A program made the position numbers and the translations under genes. A stretch of 64,000 nt of DNA, taken from NCBI GenBank assembly GCA_016213325.1, contig JACRAY010000002.1:1-64000 (forward strand), given 5' to 3'. A model generated the notes under the pieces. That model did no database searches. It worked only from the letters and a program-made list of their open reading frames with translations, and was not told where the DNA came from. Positions within the stretch are counted from its first letter, which is position 1; each line of letters opens with the position of its first letter. This document shows positions 15,880 to 26,089 of the stretch, piece by piece. The DNA comes from Burkholderiales bacterium. Lineage in GTDB: Bacteria > Pseudomonadota > Gammaproteobacteria > Burkholderiales > Burkholderiaceae_C.

Positions 15880-16419
15880 ATGCCCCGAATTCCCCCTAGC
15901 CTGACGTGCCTGGCCATCGCTGCCGCGCTGGCCGGCTGCTCCGCCATCGACCGCGCCAGTGCCGGCATCGTCGGCGTCGTCACGCCCTACAAGATCGAGG
16001 TGGTGCAAGGCAACTTCGTCTCGCGCGAGCAGGTGCAGGCCCTCAGGCCCGGCATGAGCCGCCAGCAGGTGCGCGACATCCTCGGCACGCCGCTGGTCAC
16101 CAGCCTGTTCCACTCCGACCGCTGGGACTACGTGTTCACGCTCAAGCGCCAGGGTGTCGAGGAGCAGAAGCGCCGCCTCACCGTGTTCTTCAAGGGCGAA
16201 GCGCTGGAGCGCCACGAAGGCGACACCATGCCCACCGAAGCCGAGTTCGTGGCCACGCTGGAAAACCGCCGCCGCGAAGTGAAGGTGCCCGTGCTCGAAG
16301 CCAGCGAAGACAAGCTGCGCCAGTTCCCGGCCAAGACCGCCGACCCGGCGGCGGCCGCAGCGCAACAGCCGCGCCCGCCGGCTGCCACCTACCCGCCGCT
16401 GGAAGTGCCTTCGCGGTAA
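15880..16419 (+). CDS. bamE: Outer membrane assembly lipoprotein BamE/OmlA
   Basis: 179 residues from ATG at 15880. A short signal peptide ends in the lipobox LAGC (Cys about residue 20). The BamE domain follows ([22 protein letters not shown]... [19 protein letters not shown]), and a Pro/Ala-rich tail ends the protein. It is a lipoprotein of the BAM complex that inserts beta-barrels into the outer membrane. A TACAAT -10-like hexamer lies at 15846-15851. dapB follows 11 bp downstream. The fur-bamE divergent pair is conserved in betaproteobacteria. Confidence 0.92.
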   Translation: MPRIPPSLTCLAIAAALAGCSAIDRASAGIVGVVTPYKIEVVQGNFVSREQVQALRPGMSRQQVRDILGTPLVTSLFHSDRWDYVFTLKRQGVEEQKRRLTVFFKGEALERHEGDTMPTEAEFVATLENRRREVKVPVLEASEDKLRQFPAKTADPAAAAAQQPRPPAATYPPLEVPSR

Positions 16420-16430
16420 CGAGGCTCGGC

Positions 16431-17315
16431 ATGGCAAAGACCCCCGAGACCCTGAAGAAAGTGGCAGTAGCGGGCGCGGTGCAGCCCGCCGTGGGCGGCG
16501 GCTCGCCGTCGCAGCACCGCATCGCCGTGGCCGGCGCTTCCGGGCGCATGGGCCAGATGCTGATCGAAGCCATCCGCGGCGCCGACGATTGCCGGCTGGC
16601 CGGCGCGCTCGACATCGCCTCCAGCCCGTCCATCGGCAATGACGCCGCCGCCTTCCTCGGCATGGCCAGCGGCATCCCGGTGTCGTCCGACGCGCGCGCC
16701 GGGCTGGCCGACGCCGAGGTGCTGATCGATTTCACCCGCCCCGAGGGCACGCTGGCGCACCTGAAGGTGTGCCGCGAGCTCGGCGTGAAGATGGTCATCG
16801 GCACCACCGGCTTCACCGACATGCAGAAAGAGCAGGTGAAGGACGCCGCCCGGGACATCGCCATCGTGATGGCTCCCAACATGAGCGTGGGCGTCAACGT
16901 CACCATGAAGCTGCTGGAGATGGCGGCGAAGGCGCTGGCCAGCGGCTACGACATCGAGATCATCGAGACGCACCACCGCCACAAGGTGGACGCGCCCTCG
17001 GGCACGGCGCTGAAGATGGGCGAAGTGATCGCCGATGCGATCGGCCGCAACCTGAAGGACTGCGCGGTGTATGCCCGCGAAGGCGTCACCGGCGAGCGCA
17101 AGCCCTCCACCATCGGCTTCTCGGCGGTGCGCGGCGGCGACGTGGTGGGCGACCACACCGTGCTGTTCGCCGGCACCGGCGAGCGCATCGAGATCACCCA
17201 CCGCGCGGCCAGCCGCGCCACCTATGCCCAGGGCAGCCTGCGCGCCGTGCGTTTCCTGGCGGGGCACCAGGCCGGGCTGTTCGACATGTTCGACGTGCTG
17301 GGGCTGCGCGAGTGA
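16431..17315 (+). CDS. dapB: 4-hydroxy-tetrahydrodipicolinate reductase
   Basis: 294 residues from ATG at 16431. A 20-residue extra N-terminus precedes the NAD(P)-binding motif [21 protein letters not shown] and MSVGVNV line the active site. [16 protein letters not shown] carries the catalytic His/Lys signature, and the tail [11 protein letters not shown] is typical. The enzyme makes tetrahydrodipicolinate in the diaminopimelate/lysine pathway in the cytosol. Its stop overlaps the exbB GTG start, so the two are co-translated. Confidence 0.95.
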   Translation: MAKTPETLKKVAVAGAVQPAVGGGSPSQHRIAVAGASGRMGQMLIEAIRGADDCRLAGALDIASSPSIGNDAAAFLGMASGIPVSSDARAGLADAEVLIDFTRPEGTLAHLKVCRELGVKMVIGTTGFTDMQKEQVKDAARDIAIVMAPNMSVGVNVTMKLLEMAAKALASGYDIEIIETHHRHKVDAPSGTALKMGEVIADAIGRNLKDCAVYAREGVTGERKPSTIGFSAVRGGDVVGDHTVLFAGTGERIEITHRAASRATYAQGSLRAVRFLAGHQAGLFDMFDVLGLRE

Positions 17316-17986
17316 ACATCTGGCAGCTCTTCAGCGCCGGTGACTGGATCACGCAGGGCGTTGCGGTGCTGCTGCTCGCCATGTCGATCGCGAGCTGGGT
17401 GGTCATCCTGTGGAAGGGCTGGCTGCTGCCGCGCGCCAGTGCCGACGTCGAGCGCAGCACGGCGGCGTTCTGGCAGGCCGCATCCATCGCCGATGCGCGG
17501 CAGAAGCTGGCGGCTTTCGACCGCGAGGCGCTGGTGCTGCCGCTGATCGAAGCCACGCAGGCGCAGCCCACCGGCTCGCTGGCCGCCGCCGGCGACAAGT
17601 CGCAGCAGCTCACCCGCGTGCTGCGCGACGCACTGCACCGCGTGCTGGACAAGCTGCAGTTCGGGCAGGTGCTGCTGGCCACGGTGGGCTCCACCGCACC
17701 CTTTGTCGGGCTGCTGGGCACCGTGTGGGGCATCTACCACGCGCTCACCGGCATCGCGGCGGCCGGCCAGATCACCATCGACAAGGTGTCCGGGCCGGTC
17801 GGCGAGGCGCTCATCATGACGGCGGCGGGCCTGTTCGTGGCCATCCCCGCCGTGCTGGGCTACAACATCTTCGGCCGCCGCATCGGCCGCATCGAAGCCG
17901 ACCTGGAAGGCTTTGCGCGCGACCTGCGCGAGCTGCTGACCCATGGCTCGCCGGCACCGTCGAAGGTGCTGGAAACCGAGGCCTGA
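17312..17986 (+). CDS. exbB: ExbB/TolQ-family proton channel protein
   Basis: 224 residues from a GTG at 17312 overlapping the dapB stop (GTGA). There are three membrane segments: about residues 13-35 ([17 protein letters not shown]), then the pair [25 protein letters not shown] and [22 protein letters not shown], which carry the conserved MotA/TolQ/ExbB channel residues. With ExbD it forms an inner-membrane motor that energises TonB (or Tol) systems; no tonB or tolA gene is nearby. exbD lies 88 bp downstream, separated by a REP-like repeat. Confidence 0.9.
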   Translation: MNIWQLFSAGDWITQGVAVLLLAMSIASWVVILWKGWLLPRASADVERSTAAFWQAASIADARQKLAAFDREALVLPLIEATQAQPTGSLAAAGDKSQQLTRVLRDALHRVLDKLQFGQVLLATVGSTAPFVGLLGTVWGIYHALTGIAAAGQITIDKVSGPVGEALIMTAAGLFVAIPAVLGYNIFGRRIGRIEADLEGFARDLRELLTHGSPAPSKVLETEA

Positions 17987-18018
17987 TGCGCGTCGCCGGG
18001 CCGCCCCAAGACGCGCAA

Positions 18019-18065
18019 GCCCCCTCGTGGGGCAGCGCAGTCCACGAAGTGGCAAGCGTGGGGGC
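18019..18065. repeat. Palindromic repeat between exbB and exbD
   Basis: GCCCCC (18019-18024) and GGGGGC (18060-18065) flank inner inverted segments such as CCACGAAGTGG. It fills most of the 88-bp gap between two genes that are otherwise close-set, and resembles a dispersed intergenic element. Confidence 0.5.
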
Positions 18066-18074
18066 CATGTAGCC

Positions 18075-18494
18075 ATGGCGTTCGGGCGGCTCGAGCGCAC
18101 CCAGGGCCCGCAGCCCATGAGCGACATCAACGTGACGCCGCTGGTCGACGTGATGCTGGTGCTGGTGGTCATCTTCATCATCACGGCGCCCTTGCTGGCC
18201 AGCTCGATCCGGCTGGACCTGCCAGCCACCGACGCTGCCAGCCTCACCGAGGCGCCCCGCTTCGTGACCATCGCCATGAACAAGGCGGGTGAGGTCTACC
18301 TGAATGACAAGCCGGTTTCGTCCACCCAGCTCGCCGACGGCCTGCGCCAGTCGGCGCGCGCCAACCCCGACACCGAAATCCAGCTGCGCGCCGACCAGTC
18401 GGTGCCGTATGGGCGGGTGGTGGAGGTGATGGGCGTGGCGCACAAGGCGGGCTTGAGCCGCATCGGTTTCGTCGCCGAACCCCCGAAAAAGTAG
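18075..18494 (+). CDS. exbD: ExbD/TolR-family biopolymer transport protein
   Basis: 139 residues from ATG at 18075 ([14 protein letters not shown]). A short cytosolic N-terminus leads to one membrane helix, [20 protein letters not shown], which contains the conserved proton-path Asp. A periplasmic domain of about 90 residues follows ([17 protein letters not shown]... [16 protein letters not shown]). It is the partner of ExbB in the inner-membrane motor. A GC-rich hairpin repeat follows the stop. Confidence 0.93.
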   Translation: MAFGRLERTQGPQPMSDINVTPLVDVMLVLVVIFIITAPLLASSIRLDLPATDAASLTEAPRFVTIAMNKAGEVYLNDKPVSSTQLADGLRQSARANPDTEIQLRADQSVPYGRVVEVMGVAHKAGLSRIGFVAEPPKK

Positions 18495-18499
18495 GGAAA

Positions 18500-18533
18500 C
18501 TCCCTCCCCTCCGGGGGAGGGTTGGGGTGGGGG
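18500..18533. repeat. GC-rich REP-like hairpin between exbD and leuS
   Basis: CCCTCCCC (18502-18509) and GGGGAGGG (18514-18521) are perfect 8-bp arms, followed by a G-rich tail. It resembles a widespread dispersed intergenic repeat and could also stop transcription after exbD, although there is no T run. Confidence 0.6.
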
Positions 18534-18571
18534 CATCGAGCGACGGGCCCTCGCCCTACAATTTCCCCATC

Positions 18572-21187
18572 ATGCAAGACAAGTACAACCACCTCGAGGT
18601 CGAGCAGGCCGCCCAGGCCGACTGGGCCGCGCGCGACGTCTATCGCGTCACCGAGGACCCGCGCAAGAAGAAGTTCTATGCGTGCTCGATGCTGCCCTAC
18701 CCCTCGGGCAAGCTGCACATGGGACACGTGCGCAACTACACCATCAACGACATGTTGACGCGCTACCTGCGCATGAACGGCTTCAACGTGCTGATGCCCA
18801 TGGGCTGGGACGCCTTCGGACTGCCCGCCGAGAACGCGGCCATGAAGAACAAGGTGCCGCCCGCCAAGTGGACGTACGACAACATCGCTTACATGAAGAA
18901 GCAGATGCAGTCCATGGGCCTGGCCATCGACTGGTCGCGCGAGGTCGCCACCTGCGACCCCAGCTACTACAAGTGGAACCAGTGGCTGTTCCTGAAGATG
19001 CTGGAGAAGGGCATCGCGTACCGCAAGACGCAGGTCGTCAACTGGGACCCGGTCGACCAGACCGTGCTGGCCAACGAGCAGGTGATCGACGGCAAGGGCT
19101 GGCGCACCGGCGCGCTGGTCGAAAAGCGCGAGATCCCCGGCTACTACCTGAAGATCACGCAGTACGCCGAGGAGCTGCTCGACCACGTGCAGCACAAGCT
19201 GCCCGGTTGGCCCGAGCGCGTCAAGCTGATGCAGGAAAACTGGATCGGCAAGAGCGAAGGCGTGCGCTTCGCCTTCACGCACGACGTGAAGGGCGACGAC
19301 GGCGCGCCCATCGGCGGCGGGCGGATGTACGTCTTCACGACGCGCGCCGACACCATCATGGGCGTGACCTTCTGCGCGGTGGCGCCGGAACACCCGCTGG
19401 CGCAGGTGGCCGCCCAGCGCGACCCCGAAGTGGCGCGCTTCATCGAGGAATGCAAGAAGGGCGGCACCACCGAGGCCGAACTGGCGCTGCGCGAGAAGGA
19501 AGGCATCGACACGGGGCTCACCGTCACGCACCCGATCACCGGCGACGACGTGCCGCTGTGGGTGGGCAACTACGTGCTGATGACGTATGGCGACGGCGCC
19601 GTGATGGGCGTGCCGGGCCACGACGAGCGCGACTTCGAGTTCGCCATGAAGTACCGCCTGCCCATCATGCAGGTGATCCACGTCGACGACGAGCACTACG
19701 ACTACAAGCAGTGGCACGACTGGTACGCCGACAAGGAACGCGGCGTCACCATCAACTCCGACATCTTCAGCGGCTTCAACTACGCCGACGCGGTGAACGC
19801 GGTGGCGCACCACCTGCAGCAGAAGGGGCTGGGCGGCAAGCAGACCACCTGGCGGCTGCGCGACTGGGGCGTGAGCCGCCAGCGCTACTGGGGCACGCCG
19901 ATTCCCATCATCCACTGCGAAGAGCACGGTGCGGTGCCGGTGGCGTACCAGGACTTGCCGGTGGTGCTGCCCCCCGACTGCGTGCCCGACGGCAGCGGCA
20001 ACCCCCTGAACAAGCGCTTGGACTTCCTGAAGTGCCAGTGCCCGGTGTGCGGCAAGCCGGCGCGCCGCGAGACGGACACCATGGACACGTTCGTGGACTC
20101 GTCGTGGTACTTCATGCGCTATTGCGACCCGCGCAACGACGATGCGATGGTCGCCGACGGCACGCAGTACTGGATGCCGATGGACCAGTACATCGGCGGC
20201 ATCGAGCACGCCATCCTGCACCTGCTGTACGCGCGTTTCTGGACCAAGGTGATGCGCGACCTGGGGCTGGTGAAGATCGACGAGCCCTTCACCAAGCTGC
20301 TCACGCAGGGCATGGTGCTGAACGAGGCGTTCTACCGCACCGACACCGGCAAGCACTACTACTGGGCGCACGACCTCGACATCGAGCGCGACGAACACGC
20401 GAAGGTGATCTCGGCGAAATCCAAGGCCGACGGCCAGCCCGTGACCTACGAGGGCTGGACCACCATGTCCAAGTCCAAGAACAACGGCGTGGACCCGCAG
20501 GACCTGATCGAGAAATACGGCGCCGACACCGCGCGCCTGTACACCATGTTCACGGCGCCGCCCGAGGCGACGCTGGAGTGGAACGACGCCGCGCTGGAGG
20601 GCTCGTACCGCTTCCTGCGCCGCGTGTGGCAGTTCGGGCACAAGCTGTCGTCGGTGCCGGTGGCCCCGGCCACGTCGTTCGGCAGGGGCGCGCAGGCGCT
20701 GCGCCGCGAGATCCACACCGTGCTGCGGCAGGTCGACTACGACTACCAGCGCATGCAGTACAACACCGTGGTGTCGGGTGCGATGAAGATGCTCAACGCG
20801 CTGGAAGACTTCAAGGCCATGGACGAGGCGGGCGCGCAGATTGCGCTGCACGAGGGCTTCGGCATCCTGCTGCGCGTGCTGTACCCGGCCACGCCGCACG
20901 TCGCGCACCAGCTGTGGGTTGCGCTGGGCTATGCCGCGAAGCAGGGCGACCTGCTGGATGCGCCGTGGCCGCGGCTGGACGAGGAAGCGCTGAAGCAGGA
21001 CGAGATCGAGCTGGTGCTGCAGGTCAACGGCAAGCTGCGCGGCTCCATCTTCGTGCCGGCGGGTGCCGACAAGGAGGCCATCGAGAGGATTGCGCTGGCG
21101 AGCGAAGCCTATGCCAAGCACGGTGGCGGCGCGCACCCGAAGAAGGTGGTGGTGGTGCCGGGGCGCCTCGTGAACGTGGTGGTGTGA
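18572..21187 (+). CDS. leuS: Leucine-tRNA ligase
   Basis: 871 residues from ATG at 18572 ([12 protein letters not shown]). The class I HIGH-type motif [11 protein letters not shown] is near residue 42. The CP1 editing domain (residues about 225-420) contains [19 protein letters not shown] and the [18 protein letters not shown] editing site. The KMSKS loop [12 protein letters not shown] and the C-terminal anticodon-binding and zinc-free end complete a full-length enzyme. A -10-like TACAAT lies at 18557-18562. It charges tRNA-Leu in the cytosol. It heads the leuS-lptE unit. Confidence 0.97.
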   Translation: MQDKYNHLEVEQAAQADWAARDVYRVTEDPRKKKFYACSMLPYPSGKLHMGHVRNYTINDMLTRYLRMNGFNVLMPMGWDAFGLPAENAAMKNKVPPAKWTYDNIAYMKKQMQSMGLAIDWSREVATCDPSYYKWNQWLFLKMLEKGIAYRKTQVVNWDPVDQTVLANEQVIDGKGWRTGALVEKREIPGYYLKITQYAEELLDHVQHKLPGWPERVKLMQENWIGKSEGVRFAFTHDVKGDDGAPIGGGRMYVFTTRADTIMGVTFCAVAPEHPLAQVAAQRDPEVARFIEECKKGGTTEAELALREKEGIDTGLTVTHPITGDDVPLWVGNYVLMTYGDGAVMGVPGHDERDFEFAMKYRLPIMQVIHVDDEHYDYKQWHDWYADKERGVTINSDIFSGFNYADAVNAVAHHLQQKGLGGKQTTWRLRDWGVSRQRYWGTPIPIIHCEEHGAVPVAYQDLPVVLPPDCVPDGSGNPLNKRLDFLKCQCPVCGKPARRETDTMDTFVDSSWYFMRYCDPRNDDAMVADGTQYWMPMDQYIGGIEHAILHLLYARFWTKVMRDLGLVKIDEPFTKLLTQGMVLNEAFYRTDTGKHYYWAHDLDIERDEHAKVISAKSKADGQPVTYEGWTTMSKSKNNGVDPQDLIEKYGADTARLYTMFTAPPEATLEWNDAALEGSYRFLRRVWQFGHKLSSVPVAPATSFGRGAQALRREIHTVLRQVDYDYQRMQYNTVVSGAMKMLNALEDFKAMDEAGAQIALHEGFGILLRVLYPATPHVAHQLWVALGYAAKQGDLLDAPWPRLDEEALKQDEIELVLQVNGKLRGSIFVPAGADKEAIERIALASEAYAKHGGGAHPKKVVVVPGRLVNVVV

Positions 21188-21681
21188 GGGTGCGGCGACG
21201 CTCCTTCGCGCTGGGTGGTGCTGCGCTGCTGGCCGGTTGCGGCTTCCAGCTGCGGCAGGCGCCCAACTTCGCCTTCGACTCGATCTCGGTGGCTTCGCCC
21301 ACCGCGACCTCGCTCGCCGGCGAGCTGCGCCGCAGCATCGCGTCCAGCGGCCGCGTGGAAGTGGTGCCTGCCGAGCAGCAGGCGCGTGCGCAGGTCGTGC
21401 TGGACCTGGTGAGCGAGCTGCGCGAGAAGGTGGTGGTCGGCCTGAACGCCACCGGGCAGGTGCGCGAGTTCACGCTGCGCACGCGGCTGAAATTCAGGCT
21501 GCGCACCCCCAAGGGCAAGGAGCTGATCCCCGAGACCGAGCTCCTGCAGCAGCGCGACATCAGCTTCAACGAGTCGGCGGTTCTTTCCAAGGAGGCGGAA
21601 GAAAACCTGCTGTATCGCGACATGCAGACCGACCTGGTGCAGCAGCTGCTGCGGCGGCTGGCGGCGGTGAAGACGGTGTGA
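21184..21681 (+). CDS. lptE: LPS-assembly lipoprotein LptE
   Basis: 165 residues from a GTG at 21184 overlapping the leuS stop; a second GTG at 21190 is an equally possible start. The basic N-terminus and hydrophobic stretch end in a lipobox LLAGC followed by GFQLR, the LptE signature. A small alpha/beta domain ([12 protein letters not shown]... [18 protein letters not shown]) follows. It is the outer-membrane lipoprotein that plugs the LptD barrel for lipopolysaccharide export. In relatives holA follows directly; here an Lrp gene overlaps its stop (GTGA). Confidence 0.92.
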   Translation: MRVRRRSFALGGAALLAGCGFQLRQAPNFAFDSISVASPTATSLAGELRRSIASSGRVEVVPAEQQARAQVVLDLVSELREKVVVGLNATGQVREFTLRTRLKFRLRTPKGKELIPETELLQQRDISFNESAVLSKEAEENLLYRDMQTDLVQQLLRRLAAVKTV

Positions 21682-22145
21682 GTCTCGACCGAGCCGACCT
21701 GCTGCTGCTGGAACTCCTGCAAAAGGACGGCCGCGCCACGGTCCAATCGCTGTCGGAAGCGATCCACCTGTCGGCGCGGGCCACCCTCAACCGGGTCAGG
21801 CGGCTCGAGAAGGACGGCATCATCCAGGGCTACCGCGCGCTCATCGCGCGCCACGCGCATGGCGGGCTGATCTCGGTGTTTGCCGAAGTGGCGCTGAAGG
21901 ACCAGCGGCAGGCCAACATCCAGCGCTTCGAGCGCCGCATGGCGCACGCTCCCGAGGTGGTGGCCTGCTACGTCATCAGCGGCCGCTATGACTACCTGGT
22001 GCGCATGGCCTGCCCCGACATCGAGCACTACCATCGGCTCATCAATGCCTGGCTCGACGATGCCTCGCTGGGCGTCGAGAAGATCGTGACCAACATCGAG
22101 CTGCAGACCATCAAGGAATTCGCGGGTTTTCCTCTCCCGAGGTAA
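21678..22145 (+). CDS. Lrp/AsnC-family transcriptional regulator
   Basis: 155 residues from a GTG at 21678 overlapping the lptE stop. The N-terminal HTH is at residues about 4-50 (LLELLQKDGRATVQSLSEAIHLSARATLNRVRRLE, in parts) and the C-terminal RAM/ligand-binding domain begins around GYRALIARHAHGG (VVACYVISGRYDYLVRM). Lrp-type regulators bind amino acids and act as oligomers. It lies 138 bp before ornithine aminotransferase on the same strand, so it is probably the local regulator of that gene. The pair lptE-holA normally flanks no such gene, suggesting later insertion. Confidence 0.9.
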   Translation: MSLDRADLLLLELLQKDGRATVQSLSEAIHLSARATLNRVRRLEKDGIIQGYRALIARHAHGGLISVFAEVALKDQRQANIQRFERRMAHAPEVVACYVISGRYDYLVRMACPDIEHYHRLINAWLDDASLGVEKIVTNIELQTIKEFAGFPLPR

Positions 22146-22163
22146 AGACCGGCACCTACAGTG

Positions 22164-22178
22164 CTTCCGAAACGGAAG
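22164..22178. promoter_or_regulatory. Dyad upstream of ornithine aminotransferase
   Basis: CTTCCG and CGGAAG flank AAA (22164-22178) in the gap between the Lrp-type regulator and rocD. This compact dyad is a candidate binding site for the adjacent regulator, though it does not closely match the enteric Lrp consensus. Confidence 0.4.
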
Positions 22179-22283
22179 TGCGACAACCGGATCCATGCCG
22201 TTGCCGCCGTGCGGCGCGCGCCGATACGCGCCGACGGAAGCAAGCTCGTGCCTAGACTATCTCATCTCAGAAGGGAGCAGGCC

Positions 22284-23573
22284 ATGGACGCCTCCAGCAT
22301 CAGCAACACGCAGAGTTTCATTGGCAAGGAAGCCCGCTTCGGAGCGCGCAACTACCAGCCCGTTCCTGTCGTGGTCGACCACGCCAGGGACTGCCTGGTG
22401 TGGGACGTCGAAGGCCGCGAATACATCGACATGATGAGTGCGTATTCCGCCGTGAGCCACGGCCACCTGCACCCGCGAGTGGTGGCGGCGGCCGTGCGGC
22501 AGCTGGACAAAGTGGCCGTCACCTCACGCGCCTACTACGGCACCACGCTCGGCCCCTTCCTCGAGAAGCTGTGCCACCTGACCGGCTTTGCCCGCGCGCT
22601 GCCCATGAACACCGGCGCCGAAGCGGTCGAAACGGCCATCAAGTGCGCGCGCCGCTGGGGCTGGAAAGCCAAGGGCATCGCCGACGGAAAGCAGGAGATC
22701 CTGGTGGCGGCCGGCAACTTCCACGGCCGCACCAGCACCATCATCAGCTTTTCGAGCGAGCCCGAGTACCGCGCCGGCTTCGGCCCGCTCGCGCAGGGCT
22801 TCAAGCACTTCACTTTCGGCGACATGGCCAGCGTGCGCGCGGCCGCCACGGCGAACACCTGCGCCGTGCTGGTCGAGCCGATCCAGGGCGAGGCCGGCGT
22901 GATCCTGCCGCCTGCGGGCTTCTTCGCCGAACTGCGCGAGTGGTGCACCGAAAACAACGTGCTGCTGATCATCGACGAAGTGCAGGCCGGCCTGGGCCGC
23001 ACCGGCCGCTGGTTCGCCTTCGAGCACGAGGGCATCCGTCCCGACGCGCTGGTGTTGGGCAAGGCGCTGGGCGGCGGCCTGCTGCCGGTGTCGGCCTTCC
23101 TTGCCCGCGAGGACGTGATGGAAGTGTTCAACCCTGGCAGCCACGGCTCCACTTTCGGCGGCAACGCGCTGGCTGCGGCGGTGGCGCTCGAGGGCTTGAA
23201 GGTCATCGAGGACGAAGGCCTGGTGGCGCGCAGCGCGGCGATGGGCGAGTACCTGATCGACTGCCTGAAGGCCGTGCAGGCCGAGTCGGGCGGCTTGATC
23301 CGCGACGTGCGCGGGCGCGGCCTGTGGGTCGGCGTCGACATCGAGCCGTCGCTGGCGACGGCGCGGCAGATGGTGGAGCGGCTGGCGACGGCGGGCGTGC
23401 TGTCGAAAGAGACGCACGAAACGGTGATCCGATTCGCGCCGCCGCTCACGATCACGCGCGAGCTGATCGACCGGGCGATCGCGTCGTTCCGCCAGGTGGT
23501 GCTGCAGAAGGCGAAGGAGCTGGGGCTGTTCGACCGGCAGCCGCATACGGAGACGGCGGAAGCTTCGGCGTAG
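22284..23573 (+). CDS. rocD: Ornithine aminotransferase
   Basis: 429 residues from ATG at 22284, with AAGGGAG 9 bases upstream. It is a class III PLP aminotransferase: INTG-like substrate region (ALPMNTGAEAVETAIK), AGNFHGRTSTIISFS, Asp in LLIIDEVQAGLGRTG and the PLP Lys in LVLGKALGGGLLPVSA. It converts ornithine and 2-oxoglutarate to glutamate semialdehyde and glutamate, linking arginine catabolism to proline. proA, acting on the same intermediate, lies 1.1 kb downstream. Regulation by the upstream Lrp protein is likely. A palindromic repeat follows the stop. Confidence 0.92.
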   Translation: MDASSISNTQSFIGKEARFGARNYQPVPVVVDHARDCLVWDVEGREYIDMMSAYSAVSHGHLHPRVVAAAVRQLDKVAVTSRAYYGTTLGPFLEKLCHLTGFARALPMNTGAEAVETAIKCARRWGWKAKGIADGKQEILVAAGNFHGRTSTIISFSSEPEYRAGFGPLAQGFKHFTFGDMASVRAAATANTCAVLVEPIQGEAGVILPPAGFFAELREWCTENNVLLIIDEVQAGLGRTGRWFAFEHEGIRPDALVLGKALGGGLLPVSAFLAREDVMEVFNPGSHGSTFGGNALAAAVALEGLKVIEDEGLVARSAAMGEYLIDCLKAVQAESGGLIRDVRGRGLWVGVDIEPSLATARQMVERLATAGVLSKETHETVIRFAPPLTITRELIDRAIASFRQVVLQKAKELGLFDRQPHTETAEASA

Positions 23574-23582
23574 TCGGCGGGC

Positions 23583-23605
23583 GGTGGGCAGCAGAGCTGC
23601 CCACC
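23583..23605. repeat. Palindromic repeat after rocD, same arms as 5058-5080
   Basis: GGTGGGCAGC (23583-23592) and GCTGCCCACC (23596-23605) surround AGA. It is identical in both arms to the repeat at the MFS start. It could end rocD transcription, and it marks the right edge of the lrp-rocD insertion. Confidence 0.75.
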
Positions 23606-23624
23606 ATGCCCGTAAACTCGCCCC

Positions 23625-24695
23625 ATGCAACTCCCGCCGGCCCAGCTCCAGCAACACCTGAGCAAAGCCCTCAAGCCCCTCTACACCCTGCACGGCGAAG
23701 AGCCCCTCCTCACCCAGGAAGCCGCCGATGCCATCCGCGCCGCCGCCCGCGTGCAGGGCTACACCGAGCGCACCGTCCACACCGTTGCCGGCGCCCACTT
23801 CGACTGGAGCGAGGTGCTGGCCGCCGGCGGCTCGCTGTCCCTATTCGCGGACAAGCAGATCGTCGAAGTCCGCATCCCCTCGGGCAAGCCGGGCAAGGAA
23901 GGCAGCACGGCGCTGCAGCAACTGGCCGAGCGCACGCAGGGCAGCGACAGCACGCTGACGCTCGTGGTCCTGCCCAAGCTCGACTGGACGGCCGCCAAGT
24001 CGGGCTGGATGAAGGCGCTGCACGACCACGGCGTCGTCATCGAATTCGAGCCCGTGCCACGGCAAGCCCTGCCGCAATGGATCGCGCAGCGCCTGGCCGC
24101 CAACGGCCAGCGCGTCACCGCCGGCGACGAAGGCCAGAAGACCCTGCAGTTCTTTGCCGACCGGGTCGAAGGCAACCTGCTGGCGGCGCACCAGGAAATC
24201 CAGAAGCTCGCGCTGCTGCACCCGGCCGGTGAACTCTCGTTCGACCAGGTCGAAAGCGCCGTGCTCAACGTGGCGCGCTACGACGTGTTCAAGCTCTCCG
24301 AGTCCGTGCTGGCCGGCCAGGCTGCGCGGGTGCAGCGCATGCTCGACGGCCTGGAAGCGGAGGGCGAAACGCCGGTGCTGGTGCACTACACGCTGTCCGA
24401 GGACATCCGGGCGTTGAAGCGCGTGAAGGACGCCATGGCCGGCGGCAAGCCGCTGCCGATGGCGCTGCGCGAGCAGCGTGTCTGGGGCGTGAAGGAGCGG
24501 CTGTACGAACGGGTCTTGCCGCGCCTGACGACGACCGCGCTCGACAACCTGCTGCATGCGGCGCAGGTGGTGGACGGGATCGTGAAGGGCCTGAAGGCGC
24601 CCGGCTGGCCGGGGGAGCCGTGGCAGGCCTTGCACCGGCTGGCCATGGACTTGTGCCTGGCGGCCGGCGGAAAGGGATCGTCGTTGCGGGCTTGA
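23625..24695 (+). CDS. holA: DNA polymerase III delta subunit
   Basis: 356 residues from ATG at 23625. The N-terminal ATPase-like fold (LYTLHGEEPLLTQEAADAIRAAA) matches the delta subunit of the clamp loader. The segments TLVVLPKLD, RVEGNLLAAHQEIQKLALL and the lid/C-terminal collar region (VQRMLDGLEAEGETPVLVHYTL) follow in order. It opens the beta sliding clamp during replication. The gene lies 52 bp after rocD and 22 bp before proA. Confidence 0.93.
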   Translation: MQLPPAQLQQHLSKALKPLYTLHGEEPLLTQEAADAIRAAARVQGYTERTVHTVAGAHFDWSEVLAAGGSLSLFADKQIVEVRIPSGKPGKEGSTALQQLAERTQGSDSTLTLVVLPKLDWTAAKSGWMKALHDHGVVIEFEPVPRQALPQWIAQRLAANGQRVTAGDEGQKTLQFFADRVEGNLLAAHQEIQKLALLHPAGELSFDQVESAVLNVARYDVFKLSESVLAGQAARVQRMLDGLEAEGETPVLVHYTLSEDIRALKRVKDAMAGGKPLPMALREQRVWGVKERLYERVLPRLTTTALDNLLHAAQVVDGIVKGLKAPGWPGEPWQALHRLAMDLCLAAGGKGSSLRA

Positions 24696-24717
24696 CCCGT
24701 CATGACAAAATGGCGGG

Positions 24718-25989
24718 GTGAACGCCCTCAACGTCGCCGAATACATGCAATCGCTCGGCCTGCAAGCCCGGCAGGCATCGGCGCGCATGGCCTGCGCCAG
24801 CGCCGCCGAGAAGAGCGGCGCATTGAAGCAACTGGCCCGGCTGCTGCGCGACAACGTCGCCTCACTCCAGCAGGACAACGCGAAAGACATCGAGCGCGCC
24901 ACCGCCGCCGGCCTTGCCGCGCCCATGGTCGACCGCCTGAAGCTCACGCCCCAGATCATCGAGACACTGGCCGTGGGCTGCGAACAGCTCGCCGCGATGC
25001 CCGACATCATCGGCGACATCATCGGCATGAAGCAGCAGCCCAGCGGCATCCGCGTCGGCCAGATGCGCGTGCCGCTCGGCGTGTTCGGCATGGTGTTCGA
25101 AAGCCGTCCCAACGTGACCGTCGAGGCAGCCAGCCTCTCCATCAAGAGCGGCAACGCCTGCATCCTGCGCGGCGGCTCCGAGGCCATCGAGTCCAACAAG
25201 GCACTCGCGCGCCTGGTGCAGCAGGCGCTGAGCCAGGCCGGCCTGCCCGCCGAAGCCGTGCAACTGGTGCAGACGACGGACCGTGAAGCGGTGGGCCAGC
25301 TCATCGCCATGCCGCAGTTCGTCGACGTCATCATCCCGCGCGGCGGCAAGGGCCTGATCGAGCGCATCAGCCGAGACGCCAAGGTGCCGGTCATCAAGCA
25401 CCTGGACGGCAACTGCCATGTGTACGTGGACGACCCGGTCGACATCGACATGGCGGTGCGCGTGGCCGACAACGCCAAGACGCAGAAATACAGCCCGTGC
25501 AATGCGGCCGAGGGCCTGCTGGTGGCGCGCGGCGTGGCCAGGGCGTTCCTGCCGAAAATCGCAGCGGTCTATGCCGCCAAGGGCGTGGAAATGCGCTGCG
25601 ATGCCGAAGCCCGGCAAGTCCTCGAAGGTTTCAAGACCACGGAAGCCACCGAGCAGGACTGGTACGAGGAGTACCTCGCCCCCGTCATCAGCATCAAGGT
25701 GGTGGCGGGCATCGACGAAGGCATCGCGCACATCAACCACTACTCGTCGCACCACACCGACGCCATCCTCACGCGCGACCACGTGCATGCGCAGCGTTTC
25801 CTGCGCGAGGTGGATTCGGCCAGCGTGATGGTCAACGCCAGCACGCGCTTCGCCGACGGCTTCGAGTTCGGGCTGGGCGCTGAAATCGGCATCAGCACCG
25901 ACAAGTTCCATGCGCGCGGGCCGGTGGGGATCGAGGGACTGACCAGCCTGAAGTTCGTCGTGCTCGGCAACGGGGAGTTGCGGAGTTGA
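24718..25989 (+). CDS. proA: Gamma-glutamyl phosphate reductase
   Basis: 423 residues from a GTG at 24718 ([14 protein letters not shown]). The aldehyde-dehydrogenase-like fold contains [53 protein letters not shown], the catalytic Cys in [14 protein letters not shown] and [10 protein letters not shown]. It makes glutamate semialdehyde in proline synthesis in the cytosol. Following holA is normal for the group. A family A palindromic repeat follows the stop. Confidence 0.95.
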   Translation: MNALNVAEYMQSLGLQARQASARMACASAAEKSGALKQLARLLRDNVASLQQDNAKDIERATAAGLAAPMVDRLKLTPQIIETLAVGCEQLAAMPDIIGDIIGMKQQPSGIRVGQMRVPLGVFGMVFESRPNVTVEAASLSIKSGNACILRGGSEAIESNKALARLVQQALSQAGLPAEAVQLVQTTDREAVGQLIAMPQFVDVIIPRGGKGLIERISRDAKVPVIKHLDGNCHVYVDDPVDIDMAVRVADNAKTQKYSPCNAAEGLLVARGVARAFLPKIAAVYAAKGVEMRCDAEARQVLEGFKTTEATEQDWYEEYLAPVISIKVVAGIDEGIAHINHYSSHHTDAILTRDHVHAQRFLREVDSASVMVNASTRFADGFEFGLGAEIGISTDKFHARGPVGIEGLTSLKFVVLGNGELRS

Positions 25990-25993
25990 GGGG

Positions 25994-26050
25994 AGCTGGG
26001 GTTCCACCCCAGCCTACGGCGCCCGGGTAGGCTGGGGTGAAACCCCAGCT
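25994..26050. repeat. REP/BIME-like double palindrome, family A copy 2
   Basis: AGCTGGGGT/ACCCCAGCC at 25994-26014 and GGCTGGGGT/ACCCCAGCT at 26030-26050, joined by CCTAC and GTAGG, match the element at 15341-15406. It lies between proA and gshA. Confidence 0.85.
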
Positions 26051-26089
26051 TCCGCCCCCAAATACCTAGAATTCGAAGAACAACCCGCC

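Noticed and set aside
15408-15983. Longer Fur protein with 48 extra N-terminal residues
   Set aside because: The extension overlaps bamE on the other strand and lacks homologous character; the ATG at 15839 gives the usual Fur length.
17312-18494. Fur-box control of exbB/exbD
   Set aside because: exbB overlaps the dapB stop and the exbB-exbD gap is filled with a palindromic repeat; no GATAAT-type Fur box is seen.
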